Shown: piece after piece, positions 51,403-58,632 of the stretch | Layout: each line of letters begins with the position of its first letter | How positions within the stretch are numbered: position 1 is the first letter of the stretch | Assembly (NCBI GenBank): GCA_030263385.1 | Contig: SZOX01000005.1 | Coordinates: forward strand, 122,469-186,468 | Direction of reading: 5' to 3' | Length of the DNA stretch: 64,000 nucleotides | DNA from: Zeimonas sp003577305 | GTDB taxonomy: Bacteria > Pseudomonadota > Gammaproteobacteria > Burkholderiales > Burkholderiaceae_E | Translations under genes and position numbers: made by a program | The notes under the pieces: model-generated | What the model was told of the DNA's origin: nothing | The model's database searches: none | Seen by the model: only the letters and a program-made list of their open reading frames with translations

Positions 51403-51637
51403 CGATTTGGTGGTGGGATGGTACCCCGTACCAAACGACTATTGAAAGTACGGAATCGAAGCGCTGTGGGTTGTTGCGAACCAGTGCGAACCCGATCGAA
51501 AAGCCTGGCGGTACCCACTGCTTCCGTGGACGATCAATCAAGTTTCTTGCCTTGATTGGTCACCGGAAAGGCCGCTCAACCTCGTCTGCTTTCCAGGACG
51601 GATTCAGTTCCCAAATGCGGAATTGAACCCGCGTCCG

Positions 51638-52210
51638 TCAGATTGCCACCTTCCACTCTCGCAACTGGCCGACGGTCTGCGTGAGGCCTTGCTTGAGCAG
51701 GGTGTCGAGGTACTCGTCGGCCGTCTTGGGCGGGTTCTTCAATGACCGTCGATGGTTGGCCGCTGCTTCGCAAACGCGCGCGGCGTGCAGAACCAGTAGA
51801 TCGAAGATGAAGTCATCCGGATGCTGGGCGGCCAGGTTGTAGCGCTTGAGTTGATCCGGCGGGAAATCCTTCAGGTTGAAGGTCACGATCAGGCTGGCGC
51901 CGCCGTGGATCGCGGCGGCCACCACATGCCGGTCATCTGCGTCCGGCAACTCGACGGACGGAATCAGATGCTCGAAGCCGGTGACCAGGCTGTCGCGGAC
52001 GTGGGCGTTCATCAGCGACCGCGTCCGCTCCAAGTCTTCGGCCTTCAGGTCTGGCCGTTGCTTCAGGACGTTACGCGTCCACTCGTCGTGGATCATGTCC
52101 GTCCAACGCGCCCGGTACAGATCGGTCAGTGCCAGGCGCATCAGCAGGTCGCGCAACGGTGCTGGGTAGAGCACGCACGCGTCGTAGATGACGGTGAAGT
52201 TCGAACTCAT
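51638..52210 (-). CDS. PIN-domain toxin (VapC-like RNase)
   Basis: 190 residues. PIN acidic residues are visible: FTVIYDACVLYPAPLR (first Asp), the helix with HDEWTRNVL (Glu), and LPDADDRHVVAAAIHGGASLIVTFNLKDFP (shown in parts; Asp cluster). These coordinate the metal for RNA cleavage. It directly follows an HTH-type antitoxin gene with no gap. It belongs to the larger PIN_3-type family rather than the short VapC form. Confidence 0.88.
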   Translation of the reverse strand: MSSNFTVIYDACVLYPAPLRDLLMRLALTDLYRARWTDMIHDEWTRNVLKQRPDLKAEDLERTRSLMNAHVRDSLVTGFEHLIPSVELPDADDRHVVAAAIHGGASLIVTFNLKDFPPDQLKRYNLAAQHPDDFIFDLLVLHAARVCEAAANHRRSLKNPPKTADEYLDTLLKQGLTQTVGQLREWKVAI

Positions 52211-52675
52211 TCATTCGTACCCCATCTTGAGCGCCTGAGCTTGCTCGGCCAGTGCATCAAGGGCCTTGCTGCGCTCTGCGTCGATCCGCTCCTTGTACGC
52301 GATCACGTCCTGGTAGCGGACGCGACGGTGCGTGCCGATCTTGTGGAACGGGATCTCGCCGCGCTCAAGCAACTGCACGAGGAACGGTCGCGACACGTTG
52401 AGCACGTCCGCTGCGTCCTGGGTCGTCAGTTCGGCGTGGATCGGGATGATGCTGACCGCGTTGCCTTCACCGATCTCGGTCAGGACGTCTACGAGCAGCC
52501 GAAGCGCCGACACCGGAACGCGAACCGGGTGGGCCGCGCCTTTGTCGTCGAAGATCTCAATCTGCTGGGTTTCCGCACGGGTCTGCAGGTAGGCAGACAG
52601 CGCCCGGCCGCTCTCGCGAGCGATGGCGACTTCTTCGGCCGTCGGCAACGAATGGGTGGGAGAGAGGGTGGTCAT
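52211..52675 (-). CDS. antitoxin with excisionase-type helix-turn-helix, partner of the PIN protein
   Basis: 154 residues. The MerR/excisionase-like DNA-binding segment is TTQDAADVLNVSRPFLVQLLERGEIPFHKIGTHRRVRYQDV (here ADVLNVSRPFLVQLLERGE and GTHRRVRYQDVIAYK). The preceding part is a helical domain and the C-terminal part (SKALDALAEQAQALKMG) may block the toxin. It is immediately upstream of the PIN gene on the same strand. This association is common for PIN_3 toxins. Confidence 0.85.
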   Translation of the reverse strand: MTTLSPTHSLPTAEEVAIARESGRALSAYLQTRAETQQIEIFDDKGAAHPVRVPVSALRLLVDVLTEIGEGNAVSIIPIHAELTTQDAADVLNVSRPFLVQLLERGEIPFHKIGTHRRVRYQDVIAYKERIDAERSKALDALAEQAQALKMGYE

Positions 52676-52846
52676 GGCAGCCTCCTGGGAGATTCAAACA
52701 GCGTCATGGGAGGAAGTATAAACGAAACAAACGAAAATTCGCAATATCCGAAACGGTTTGATCTTTCCCGTCAGCCAACCAAAAGGACACCCATTTACTC
52801 CCATTCCTGGGACAAGGCGATCCGCCATGCGGCGAATGGTGCTCAC

Positions 52847-52871
52847 ATTCACCGCACAAGGTGCGGTGAAT
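52847..52871. promoter_or_regulatory. perfect inverted repeat 1 upstream of fic
   Basis: ATTCACCGCAC-AAG-GTGCGGTGAAT, 11-bp arms. It ends 38 bases before the fic start codon. Together with the next repeat it dominates the fic leader. Likely an operator for the Fic protein's own winged-helix domain or for another regulator. Confidence 0.65.
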
Positions 52872-52879
52872 GACTTGCG

Positions 52880-52912
52880 CATGCGGAGATTGCGCCCCAT
52901 AATCTCCGCATG
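52880..52912. promoter_or_regulatory. perfect inverted repeat 2, containing the fic start codon
   Basis: CATGCGGAGATT, a 9-base spacer, then AATCTCCGCATG; 12-bp arms. The last three bases are the fic ATG. In RNA the hairpin would bury the start codon and the GGAG-like site lies in the left arm, so translation may be controlled. In DNA it could be a dimer-binding site. Which applies cannot be told from sequence. Confidence 0.7.
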
Positions 52913-54037
52913 AATAGCGGCGATTACAAATACATCTGGCGGGCCAGCGACTGGCCGGCTTGGCGCTTCGACCTGGCGGCACTGGCTGGACCCATGGCCG
53001 AGGTCAGTCGTGCCCAGGGTCTATTGATGGGGCGTCTGGCCGACGTCGGCATGGCGTTACGCGACCAGGCGAGCCTCGCGGCGCTCACCGAGGACGTGGT
53101 CAAGACCAGTGAGATCGAGGGCGAGCAGCTCAACGTCGAATCGGTGCGCTCGTCCATCGCCCGCAGGCTGGGCGTGGACATCGGCGCGCTCGCTCCGGTA
53201 GATCGCCACGTCGAGGGCGTGGTCGAGATGGTGCTCGACGCCACCGCGAACTGCCATGCGCTGGTGTCGCGTGAACGTCTGTTCGGCTGGCATGCCGCAC
53301 TGTTTCCCACCGGCTACTCCGGTCTTTCCAAGATCAAGGTCGGCGGCTGGCGTGACGATACCAGTGGCCCGATGCAGGTGGTTTCTGGCCCGATTGGCCG
53401 ACAGCGGGTGCATTTCGAGGCACCGCCAGCTGACCGTTTGGAAGTCGAAACCAGCCGTTTCCTCGACTGGCTGAATGGCACATCGAACGAACCGCCGCTG
53501 CTCAAGGCCGGCCTTGGGCACCTGTGGTTCGTCACCTTGCACCCGTTCGATGACGGCAATGGTCGTATCGCCCGGGCTATTGGCGACCTGCTGCTGGCGC
53601 GTGCCGACGGTAGCCCGCAGCGTTTCTACAGTTTGTCGGCGCAGATCCAGCGCGAACGCAAGGCGTACTACGACATCCTGGAGCGGACGCAGAAGCGTTC
53701 GATGGACGTCACCGAGTGGCTTGTGTGGTTCCTCGATACCCTCCATCGCGCCGTCGACCAGGCACAGCACACGCTCGATGCTGTGCTGACCAAGGCACGG
53801 TTCTGGCAGCGCTGGGCGACCACGCCTTTGAACGAGCGACAGGTGAAGTTGCTGAATAGGTTGCTCGACGGTTTCGAGGGCAAGCTCACCAGCAGCAAGT
53901 GGGCGGCCATTGCCAAGTGCTCGCCGGACACCGCCCTGCGTGACATCAATGAGTTGCTGGCCCACGGCGTATTGCGCAAATCCGCCGCCGGCGGGCGCTC
54001 TACCTCCTACGAGCTGAACGAACCGCCCGCAGCGTAA
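52910..54037 (+). CDS. Fic-domain AMPylase with N-terminal inhibitory helix and C-terminal winged helix
   Basis: 375 residues. An N-terminal DUF4172-like region (YIWRASDWPAWRFD) is followed by the inhibitory motif TSEIEGE (T/S-x3-E-G, class II). The Fic core has the active-site loop HPFDDGNGRIAR, and the C-terminal winged helix has ERQVKLLNRLLDGFEGKL and CSPDTALRDINELLAHGVL. All catalytic positions are intact. It transfers AMP to Ser/Thr/Tyr of target proteins, with activity restrained by the helix. The winged helix and the inverted repeats in the leader suggest autoregulation. Confidence 0.94.
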   Translation: MNSGDYKYIWRASDWPAWRFDLAALAGPMAEVSRAQGLLMGRLADVGMALRDQASLAALTEDVVKTSEIEGEQLNVESVRSSIARRLGVDIGALAPVDRHVEGVVEMVLDATANCHALVSRERLFGWHAALFPTGYSGLSKIKVGGWRDDTSGPMQVVSGPIGRQRVHFEAPPADRLEVETSRFLDWLNGTSNEPPLLKAGLGHLWFVTLHPFDDGNGRIARAIGDLLLARADGSPQRFYSLSAQIQRERKAYYDILERTQKRSMDVTEWLVWFLDTLHRAVDQAQHTLDAVLTKARFWQRWATTPLNERQVKLLNRLLDGFEGKLTSSKWAAIAKCSPDTALRDINELLAHGVLRKSAAGGRSTSYELNEPPAA

Positions 54038-54117
54038 ATGCTCCTCGGAATGACTTGGCTCTCTGGTCAAACAGCGCCTTCATGGACGCCTGCCAACTCG
54101 TTCGGAAGGAGACCAAG

Positions 54118-54330
54118 ATGGAAGTCGTTCATCTCAACCAGAAGCAACTGGCCACCCGCTGGAGTGTCAGCGAGGCCACTCTGGAGCGCTGGCGCAGCGA
54201 GGGGATCGGCCCCAAGTTCCTGAAGCTCTGCGGCCGCGTCCTCTACCGTCAGATCGACATCGAAGCCTACGAGGCAGCGTGTCTGGCGACCTCGACCAAG
54301 AGCCGCAGTGCTCGGGTGAGCGCGGAGTGA
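54118..54330 (+). CDS. AlpA/excisionase-like small helix-turn-helix protein
   Basis: 70 residues from ATG 54118 with AAGGAG seven bases upstream. MerR-type HTH (LATRWSVSEATLERWRSEGIGPKFLKL followed by YRQIDIEAYEAAC; shown in parts LATRWSVSEATLERW, GIGPKFLKL). Such proteins regulate mobile elements or neighbouring operons. It is convergent with the TIR operon and 80 bases after fic. A 12-bp palindrome GTAGATATCTAC (54349-54360) follows it. Confidence 0.8.
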   Translation: MEVVHLNQKQLATRWSVSEATLERWRSEGIGPKFLKLCGRVLYRQIDIEAYEAACLATSTKSRSARVSAE

Positions 54331-54408
54331 AGCCTGTTTCGTATCGTCGTAGATATCTACAGGTGAAGACGATTCGGAACATTCGTATGTGGCGGGACGG
54401 CGCTGTCT

Positions 54409-54906
54409 TTACCGGTTCTTTCTCGCTTCAGCGATGGCGTTCATCAGTTCCTGGTGCGACCACTTCACCGTCTTTAAGCCATACGTCTCGAATGCCGCTG
54501 GGAGTTGAGCCGGCGGGGCATCGCCTTTGTAAACGCCTATCACGCCCTTGCCACGCTTGAGACTCTCGGCGATCTCCCAGTCGACCCACTTGCTTTTGGC
54601 ACTGTCAGGGGTCAGGTAGACCGCTGTCACCGATGCCCGATTGATGCGCTCGCGGATTCTCTGCTTGATGTAGTCCTCATTCTCGCTGTTGACGGCTTGC
54701 TTCAACGAAAAGTCGTCAAACTCCAGTTCGCTCTTCTCGTTCTTGGCCTGTCCGCGGAGCAGGTTCACCGCATCTTCATCCTCGAAGGCAAAGCTGATGA
54801 ATACGTGACAGCCGGTATCAGCCGGTGTCGTGAGTGTTTGCTTCGCCTTTTCTTCGAGTTTCTTCAAATCAGAACTTGGAATGCTTCCGCCGCCACCACC
54901 ACCCAT
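54409..54906 (-). CDS. ThsB-like TIR-domain protein (MTH538/DUF1863 type) with N-terminal hexaglycine
   Basis: 165 residues. It starts Met then six Gly and Ser (codons 2-7 GGT GGT GGT GGC GGC GGA). A short helix and the TIR fold follow: HVFISFAFEDEDAVNLLRGQ (strand A), FDDFSLKQAVNSEN, RASVTAVYLTPDSAKSKWVDWE with Glu111 at the position of the NADase glutamate, and GVIGVYKGD. ThsB proteins of Thoeris sense phage and make cyclic ADP-ribose-type signals from NAD+. It is the last gene of the operon, 3 bases after the QueC-like gene. The glycine run is probably a substrate tail for that enzyme (inference). Confidence 0.85.
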   Translation of the reverse strand: MGGGGGGSIPSSDLKKLEEKAKQTLTTPADTGCHVFISFAFEDEDAVNLLRGQAKNEKSELEFDDFSLKQAVNSENEDYIKQRIRERINRASVTAVYLTPDSAKSKWVDWEIAESLKRGKGVIGVYKGDAPPAQLPAAFETYGLKTVKWSHQELMNAIAEARKNR

Positions 54907-54909
54907 TTT

Positions 54910-55503
54910 TCAACCTCCCTTTCCGAGTCCGAATTCAAGACATGAAATACAGTGCCCGCAGGGCTCGCCTCCGCCCGCGTGGCAAGAATACGTTCCGGAG
55001 ATCCCCTTCTCCTGCGCCAGTTTGATGACATCCGCTTTGCTGAACTCAGCAAGAGGTGTCACGACCCTGATTCGACGGCCAAGTGCTGCTTCGATGGCGC
55101 GTTCCGCCTGTGCGAGGAATTCCGATCGCTGGTCTGGAAACAAACTGAAGCGTTCAGCAAGCAGGCCAATGGATACGGTAGGCGCGCCCACCTGATATGC
55201 ATAGGCACTTCCCGTCAGCAAGAACATCAGGTTGCGCCCCGGCGTGAAGGCATCCTCTTTAACGTCCAGGCTCGTGGAAGTCAGTCCGGAATGAATCACT
55301 CGGCCAAACCCCGACACATCCATTCGGGTTGGCGTAGGCAGCCCCAGCTGCGCGTGAACCCGCTGGCAGGTGTCCCATTCCTTTGGCGCAGCCCGCTGGC
55401 CGTAGTCGATAAACAGTGGATACACCTCCACGCCTTCTTCGCGAGCCATTACACCAATCAATGTTGAATCCAGCCCGCCGGAAACCAGATTGACAAGGCT
55501 CAC
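54910..55503 (-). CDS. QueC-like 7-cyano-7-deazaguanine synthase family enzyme (Cap9-like)
   Basis: 197 residues from GTG 55503, which overlaps the upstream stop (GTGA) and has GGGAGG in front. PP-loop ATPase motif SGGLDS at residues 8-13. The zinc-type cysteine cluster CHAGGGEPCGHCISC lies near the end, as in QueC. No QueD, QueE or QueF gene is nearby, so deazaguanine synthesis for tRNA is not its obvious role. QueC-like Cap9 is an ancillary enzyme of type IV CBASS, where it has been reported to act on the N-terminal glycine of the CD-NTase. Here the neighbour with N-terminal glycines is the TIR protein. Confidence 0.88.
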   Translation of the reverse strand: MSLVNLVSGGLDSTLIGVMAREEGVEVYPLFIDYGQRAAPKEWDTCQRVHAQLGLPTPTRMDVSGFGRVIHSGLTSTSLDVKEDAFTPGRNLMFLLTGSAYAYQVGAPTVSIGLLAERFSLFPDQRSEFLAQAERAIEAALGRRIRVVTPLAEFSKADVIKLAQEKGISGTYSCHAGGGEPCGHCISCLEFGLGKGG

Positions 55504-56213
55504 CAGATTGCCTCCCGCTTGGCGACCCGCATCGTGACCCACATGGCCAGATCGACGCAGCCGACCGAATGACCGAAGTCGGCTGCCACACGCTGAAACT
55601 CCGCCTCAATCTGTTCGTAGCTCGGCAACCGTGATAAGGCACTCGGCTTGGGATCAATCCCCCGCGCTAGGCGCAGGTAGTCGAGGATGTGGGTGTCCAG
55701 TACCGCGAGTTGGGCGGAGTACCCGACGCGGCGTAAGAAAAGACTTGCTTGCTTCGGGCCGAAGCCCCAGACCTGCTTCACTAGGATCTCTCTGGCCTCG
55801 CGCGCCGATCCGGCCGAAAACAGAATCTTTCTCAGGGACTGACCTTGGTCCCGCATCGTGGTCACGGTGGTTGCCAACAGCGAGGCCAACCGGTTCCGGA
55901 ATCGGGGGCGGACGTGCCGAACTTTCCCGTCCCGTTCTATCGCAAGAGGTTCCGACAAGGCCGCGCACAGGCATCGCTCATACTCGGCACCGCTTCCTTT
56001 GTATCGTGAGACCCGGAGCAATCCACGGTCCCTGATCAGCTCGGCGGCGGCCTCGGCGACCTCGAACACCATCTGGCTGCTGAACATGCACACGCAGGCT
56101 TCGTGCAGCAATTCCTCTTCCGTGCGAAGGTTCCAATCTCGAACACCCCGGTCGTTTCTCCGGACCTCGGCGCACAGCACCCGGATTGTTCGGTCAACGG
56201 CTGTCATGTTCAT
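55500..56213 (-). CDS. HhH-GPD/OGG-like DNA glycosylase family protein (Cap11-like)
   Basis: 237 residues from ATG 56213, overlapping the TGT-like stop (ATGA). The helix-hairpin-helix and catalytic segment is VWGFGPKQASLFLRRVGYSA with Lys154 at the OGG1 Lys249 position. LAVLDTHILDYL then carries Asp173 at the catalytic-Asp position. The N-terminal region (LHEACVCMFSSQMVFEVAEAA) matches archaeal-type Ogg/AGOG. An OGG-like protein is one of the three type IV CBASS ancillary proteins. It may excise a modified base or have been recruited for the deazaguanine chemistry. All key residues are present. Confidence 0.82.
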   Translation of the reverse strand: MNMTAVDRTIRVLCAEVRRNDRGVRDWNLRTEEELLHEACVCMFSSQMVFEVAEAAAELIRDRGLLRVSRYKGSGAEYERCLCAALSEPLAIERDGKVRHVRPRFRNRLASLLATTVTTMRDQGQSLRKILFSAGSAREAREILVKQVWGFGPKQASLFLRRVGYSAQLAVLDTHILDYLRLARGIDPKPSALSRLPSYEQIEAEFQRVAADFGHSVGCVDLAMWVTMRVAKREAIW

Positions 56214-57196
56214 GCTGCAGCCTCCCAGCCAAACGCCTCGGCACATTGGCTGAAAACGTATTGCGGAAAATTGAAGCGGCAGAAATTCAGGCCATCGCTT
56301 TGGTGGATCGCCTGGCGCAGGCGCCGCATCCAGTCTGCGTAGAACGTCAGGTTGTGAGCCAACGTGCGGGCATGAAACGAGACATCGCCGTCGCCCCACG
56401 CCGTCTGCCGCCGAAAGAAATCCGACTGGGAGAGATGGAACAAGAGCCCTGTATCGTGATCGACCACCGTCTGGCACCATTCCAGACCGTCAAAACTGTC
56501 GGCGCCGGCCCATGCATAGAGCGCGATCGAGATAGGATTACCCGTGCCGAGGAGATGAAGAACGACGTAGTGCCCGTTGTCATCGAGTGCCTTACGCAGA
56601 GCCATCACCGACCGGGTGCGCTCGAATACACCGCTACCCAAACGCCGTTCGGCAACGGCGATCATCGGTACTTGGGTCTCCTGCGCGACACGTGCACACA
56701 GCTCCGGCAAACTTTCCGGGGTTCCATGCACGATGGGCACAATCACACGGTCTCCGGCGGCGATCTGATCCTGTCGCCAGCGTTCAACTACCAACCCGAC
56801 GTGGGCATCCGCATCAGCAGGCGGATTCTGCTCATCGAAGCCAAAGGCGAACGTGCAGGGGAAGCGCCGCAGCACGTCGTGGAAATCCGCTTGGCGCCAA
56901 CCTACCTGCTCGTCCTTCCAATAGCTTTCGTAGTTGCCGGAATCCATCAACACAGTAGCGCCGGTGTCTCGGGCAGCCGCCAGCCAGTGCTCAAGGCCAT
57001 CACCGTTGTGCGAGCGACCCAGGTCAAAGGCGGATACCAGGAACTGCTGGTTCATGTCACGCAGCGAGTGCAGCGTCGCCAGGTATTCAGATGGTGCCAG
57101 CGCGGTCTTGACGGTGGATACAGAAGGGAAGAATACGGGCATCGCCAGCCGATTCCCGCCCAGGGTGATCTCCTCCAGCCGGGTGATCATCGTCAC
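56210..57196 (-). CDS. tRNA-guanine transglycosylase-like protein (Cap10-like)
   Basis: 328 residues from GTG 57196 (overlapping the upstream stop, GTGA) or 326 from ATG 57190. TGT features: VLMDSGNYESYW (Asp85, base-binding Asp of DSGGFQ in TGT), VIVPIVHGTPESLPE, RRLGSGVFERT, and HLLGTGNPISIALYAWAGADSFDGLEW (in parts), where the Asp of SFDG matches the TGT nucleophile. The zinc CxCxxC site of bona fide TGT is not seen, as in DpdA and Cap10 relatives. It binds a 7-deazaguanine product and hands it over or modifies it; the substrate here is inferred to be a protein. Confidence 0.82.
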   Translation of the reverse strand: MTMITRLEEITLGGNRLAMPVFFPSVSTVKTALAPSEYLATLHSLRDMNQQFLVSAFDLGRSHNGDGLEHWLAAARDTGATVLMDSGNYESYWKDEQVGWRQADFHDVLRRFPCTFAFGFDEQNPPADADAHVGLVVERWRQDQIAAGDRVIVPIVHGTPESLPELCARVAQETQVPMIAVAERRLGSGVFERTRSVMALRKALDDNGHYVVLHLLGTGNPISIALYAWAGADSFDGLEWCQTVVDHDTGLLFHLSQSDFFRRQTAWGDGDVSFHARTLAHNLTFYADWMRRLRQAIHQSDGLNFCRFNFPQYVFSQCAEAFGWEAAA

Positions 57197-57690
57197 TTCG
57201 CCTCCTGCTTTTGTGCCGATACAACGCGCCGGGTTTCGTTGAACCAGTTCGCGTGCTCGGTCGAAACGTGCTCCTCGACGCGCTCGGCGAGAGCGATCAG
57301 CCGCTCGGGCTCAGGCTGCCCCTTGTAGGGTCCTGCCGCGGAAAGGAACAGGAACTTCTCGTGCTTCAGGCGTTCGGCAGTGGCGCGATAAGTAACCCAG
57401 AGGGTCGAATACTGGTTCATGTGCTGGACCCCCTCCAGAACTGCAATCAGCGCACCGGCAACTGAGGTGACCCACTTGGCATACATGGGATCAAGGTGAC
57501 TCAGGACTGGGATCAGCACAGCCAAACTGATCTGCACCAGCTTCAGCCGCTTGTACCACCTCTGGCATTGCGTGCTCTTGGTGTCGTACCACTGAAGCTG
57601 GTCTTCCAACCGATGCCACGCCGGGTGTTCGGCCACCGATTTCGGTGTCGTGCCCTGGTTCTCCTGCCGACCGCCTTGGCTATCGATCAT
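57193..57690 (-). CDS. SLATT/DUF4231-type two-helix membrane effector
   Basis: 165 residues from ATG 57690 with AGGAGG upstream. DUF4231/SLATT pattern: LEDQLQWYDTKSTQCQRWYKRLKLVQ, two membrane helices (QISLAVLIPVLSHL and KWVTSVAGALIAVLEGV), then QHMNQYSTLWVTYRATAERLKHEKFLFL (shown in parts). It ends in a charged C-terminal region. SLATT proteins are predicted pore-forming effectors of CBASS and related nucleotide-signal systems. First gene of the five-gene operon; all following genes are coupled by 4-base overlaps or a 3-base gap. Likely executes membrane damage after TIR-dependent signalling. Confidence 0.85.
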   Translation of the reverse strand: MIDSQGGRQENQGTTPKSVAEHPAWHRLEDQLQWYDTKSTQCQRWYKRLKLVQISLAVLIPVLSHLDPMYAKWVTSVAGALIAVLEGVQHMNQYSTLWVTYRATAERLKHEKFLFLSAAGPYKGQPEPERLIALAERVEEHVSTEHANWFNETRRVVSAQKQEAK

Positions 57691-57794
57691 CCCCCCTCCT
57701 GCGGCATACTGGTTCAAATATAGACAAGTTTGCCGTATCCTTGCCAAGATTACCACCGTTGCCGGCCCCGATCCTGGTGCCGGGTGAGGAAGCG

Positions 57795-58010
57795 ATGAAA
57801 GACGACACCGGAGAGATATTTACCCTCGACGAAGTGGCGGCCTACCTCAAGGTGGGCAAACGCACGGTCTATCGCTTGGCGGCGGCGAAGAAGATTCCCG
57901 CCTTCAAGGTCGGAGGGACATGGCGCTTTTCGCGCCAGGAAATCGACCAGTGGATCAAGCGACAGACGAACGACGACACGTCCGGGGACGGAAACAAGGG
58001 CAACGAATAA
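57795..58010 (+). CDS. excisionase-family helix-turn-helix protein
   Basis: 71 residues from ATG 57795 (GAGGA upstream). HTH_17 pattern: IFTLDEVAAYLKVGKRTVYRLAAAKKIPAFKVGGTWRFSRQEIDQWIKRQ (in parts FTLDEVAAYLKVGKRTVYRL, GGTWRFSRQEIDQWI). Divergent from the SLATT-TIR operon by 104 bases, so it may regulate it. Its stop overlaps the helicase stub start (TAATG). Confidence 0.85.
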   Translation: MKDDTGEIFTLDEVAAYLKVGKRTVYRLAAAKKIPAFKVGGTWRFSRQEIDQWIKRQTNDDTSGDGNKGNE

Positions 58011-58338
58011 TGCACGCCGAAGAGCTCAAACCGAACATCACCGTGCACGGGCCTCTGTTTCCGGAGCCGGTCCAGGTCATCGTCGCAATTCCGATGGGCG
58101 CCTCCGTCAAACTGGTCGGGAAGGGAACCCGATCCAATTCGGTTTATGAACCGATTCTGACCGCTGAGCAGCTCGCCCTCCTCACGGCCTCTCCGGCCCA
58201 CGAGCCCTTCGACGGCGATGCCCGGAAATTCCGCCTCGGCATCGAAGCGATGCGGCTGGGGCTTGCCTACGAGTACGACCCGTACTTCTCGCTGTCCATC
58301 GCCCGCGTCGACCCGCTGCCGCACCAGTTGGAGGCAGT
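58010..58338 (+). pseudogene. N-terminal stub of a SNF2-type helicase
   Basis: About 110 residues of the leader domain of a large DEAD/SNF2 helicase: VHGPLFPEPVQVIVAIPMGASVKLVG, EPILTAEQLALL, then LGLAYEYDPYFSLSIARVDPLPHQLEAV. This leads directly into the Walker A region in intact proteins. After HQLEAV the similarity stops, and the reading frame passes into unrelated sequence to 58642. The motor domains are gone. Similar helicases occur in DISARM-like and other defence loci. The junction at about 58338 brings in the end of a different gene. Confidence 0.65.
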
Positions 58339-58604
58339 TCCTATCGATCGCGACTCTGCTCGCCGTGGGCACCCACGCTTGGATCACAGGCACTGGTGGG
58401 GTGAACAGCGTTTCAGTTCAATCTTGGTTGGCTGGGTCTGCCTCGCTTGTCGGTTTGCTCTTTTGGATTTTTGTTGTGACACCGGAGTTCGTGAAAACGA
58501 CTGCGTTTGCTTACGCGACGGCACTGTTAGCGGCTTGCGATTCTCCGCATCTCGCCCAGCCGCCAGCCAAGGCGAGAAAGGTGAGCGACAAGGCGAAGTC
58601 GTGA
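58339..58604 (+). pseudogene. C-terminal fragment of a membrane protein fused to the helicase stub
   Basis: In a different frame from the helicase stub, the sequence reads FLSIATLLAVGTHAWITG, SVQSWLAGSASLVGLLFWIFVV and FVKTTAFAYATALLAACDS, then a charged tail AKARKVSDKAKS. These are two or three hydrophobic segments with no start codon of their own. It looks like the 3' part of a membrane-protein gene that was joined to the helicase stub by deletion. It lies 28 bases before the MBL-fold gene and may have been its partner. Confidence 0.5.
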
Positions 58605-58632
58605 CACCGGAGTCTAGGAAAGGGGAAGCGGG

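Noticed and set aside
51297..51518. 73-codon minus-strand open frame upstream of parD
   Set aside because: It spans the TTTGGCAA operator repeats and both terminator-like hairpins and has no recognisable motif.
51617..51632. tRNA T-arm-like stretch (minus strand GCGGGTTCAATTCCGC) after the PIN gene
   Set aside because: No matching acceptor, D or anticodon arms could be found around it; at most a remnant of a tRNA end or att site.
54910..55503. Canonical queuosine/preQ0 biosynthesis role for the QueC-like gene
   Set aside because: No queD, queE, queF or folE neighbour; its partners are defence-type genes with overlapping starts.
54409..58010. Search for a CD-NTase in the QueC/TGT/OGG operon
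   Set aside because: No protein in or near the operon has the nucleotidyltransferase GS-x(n)-DxD pattern expected of a CD-NTase; the small HTH protein and SLATT protein do not qualify.
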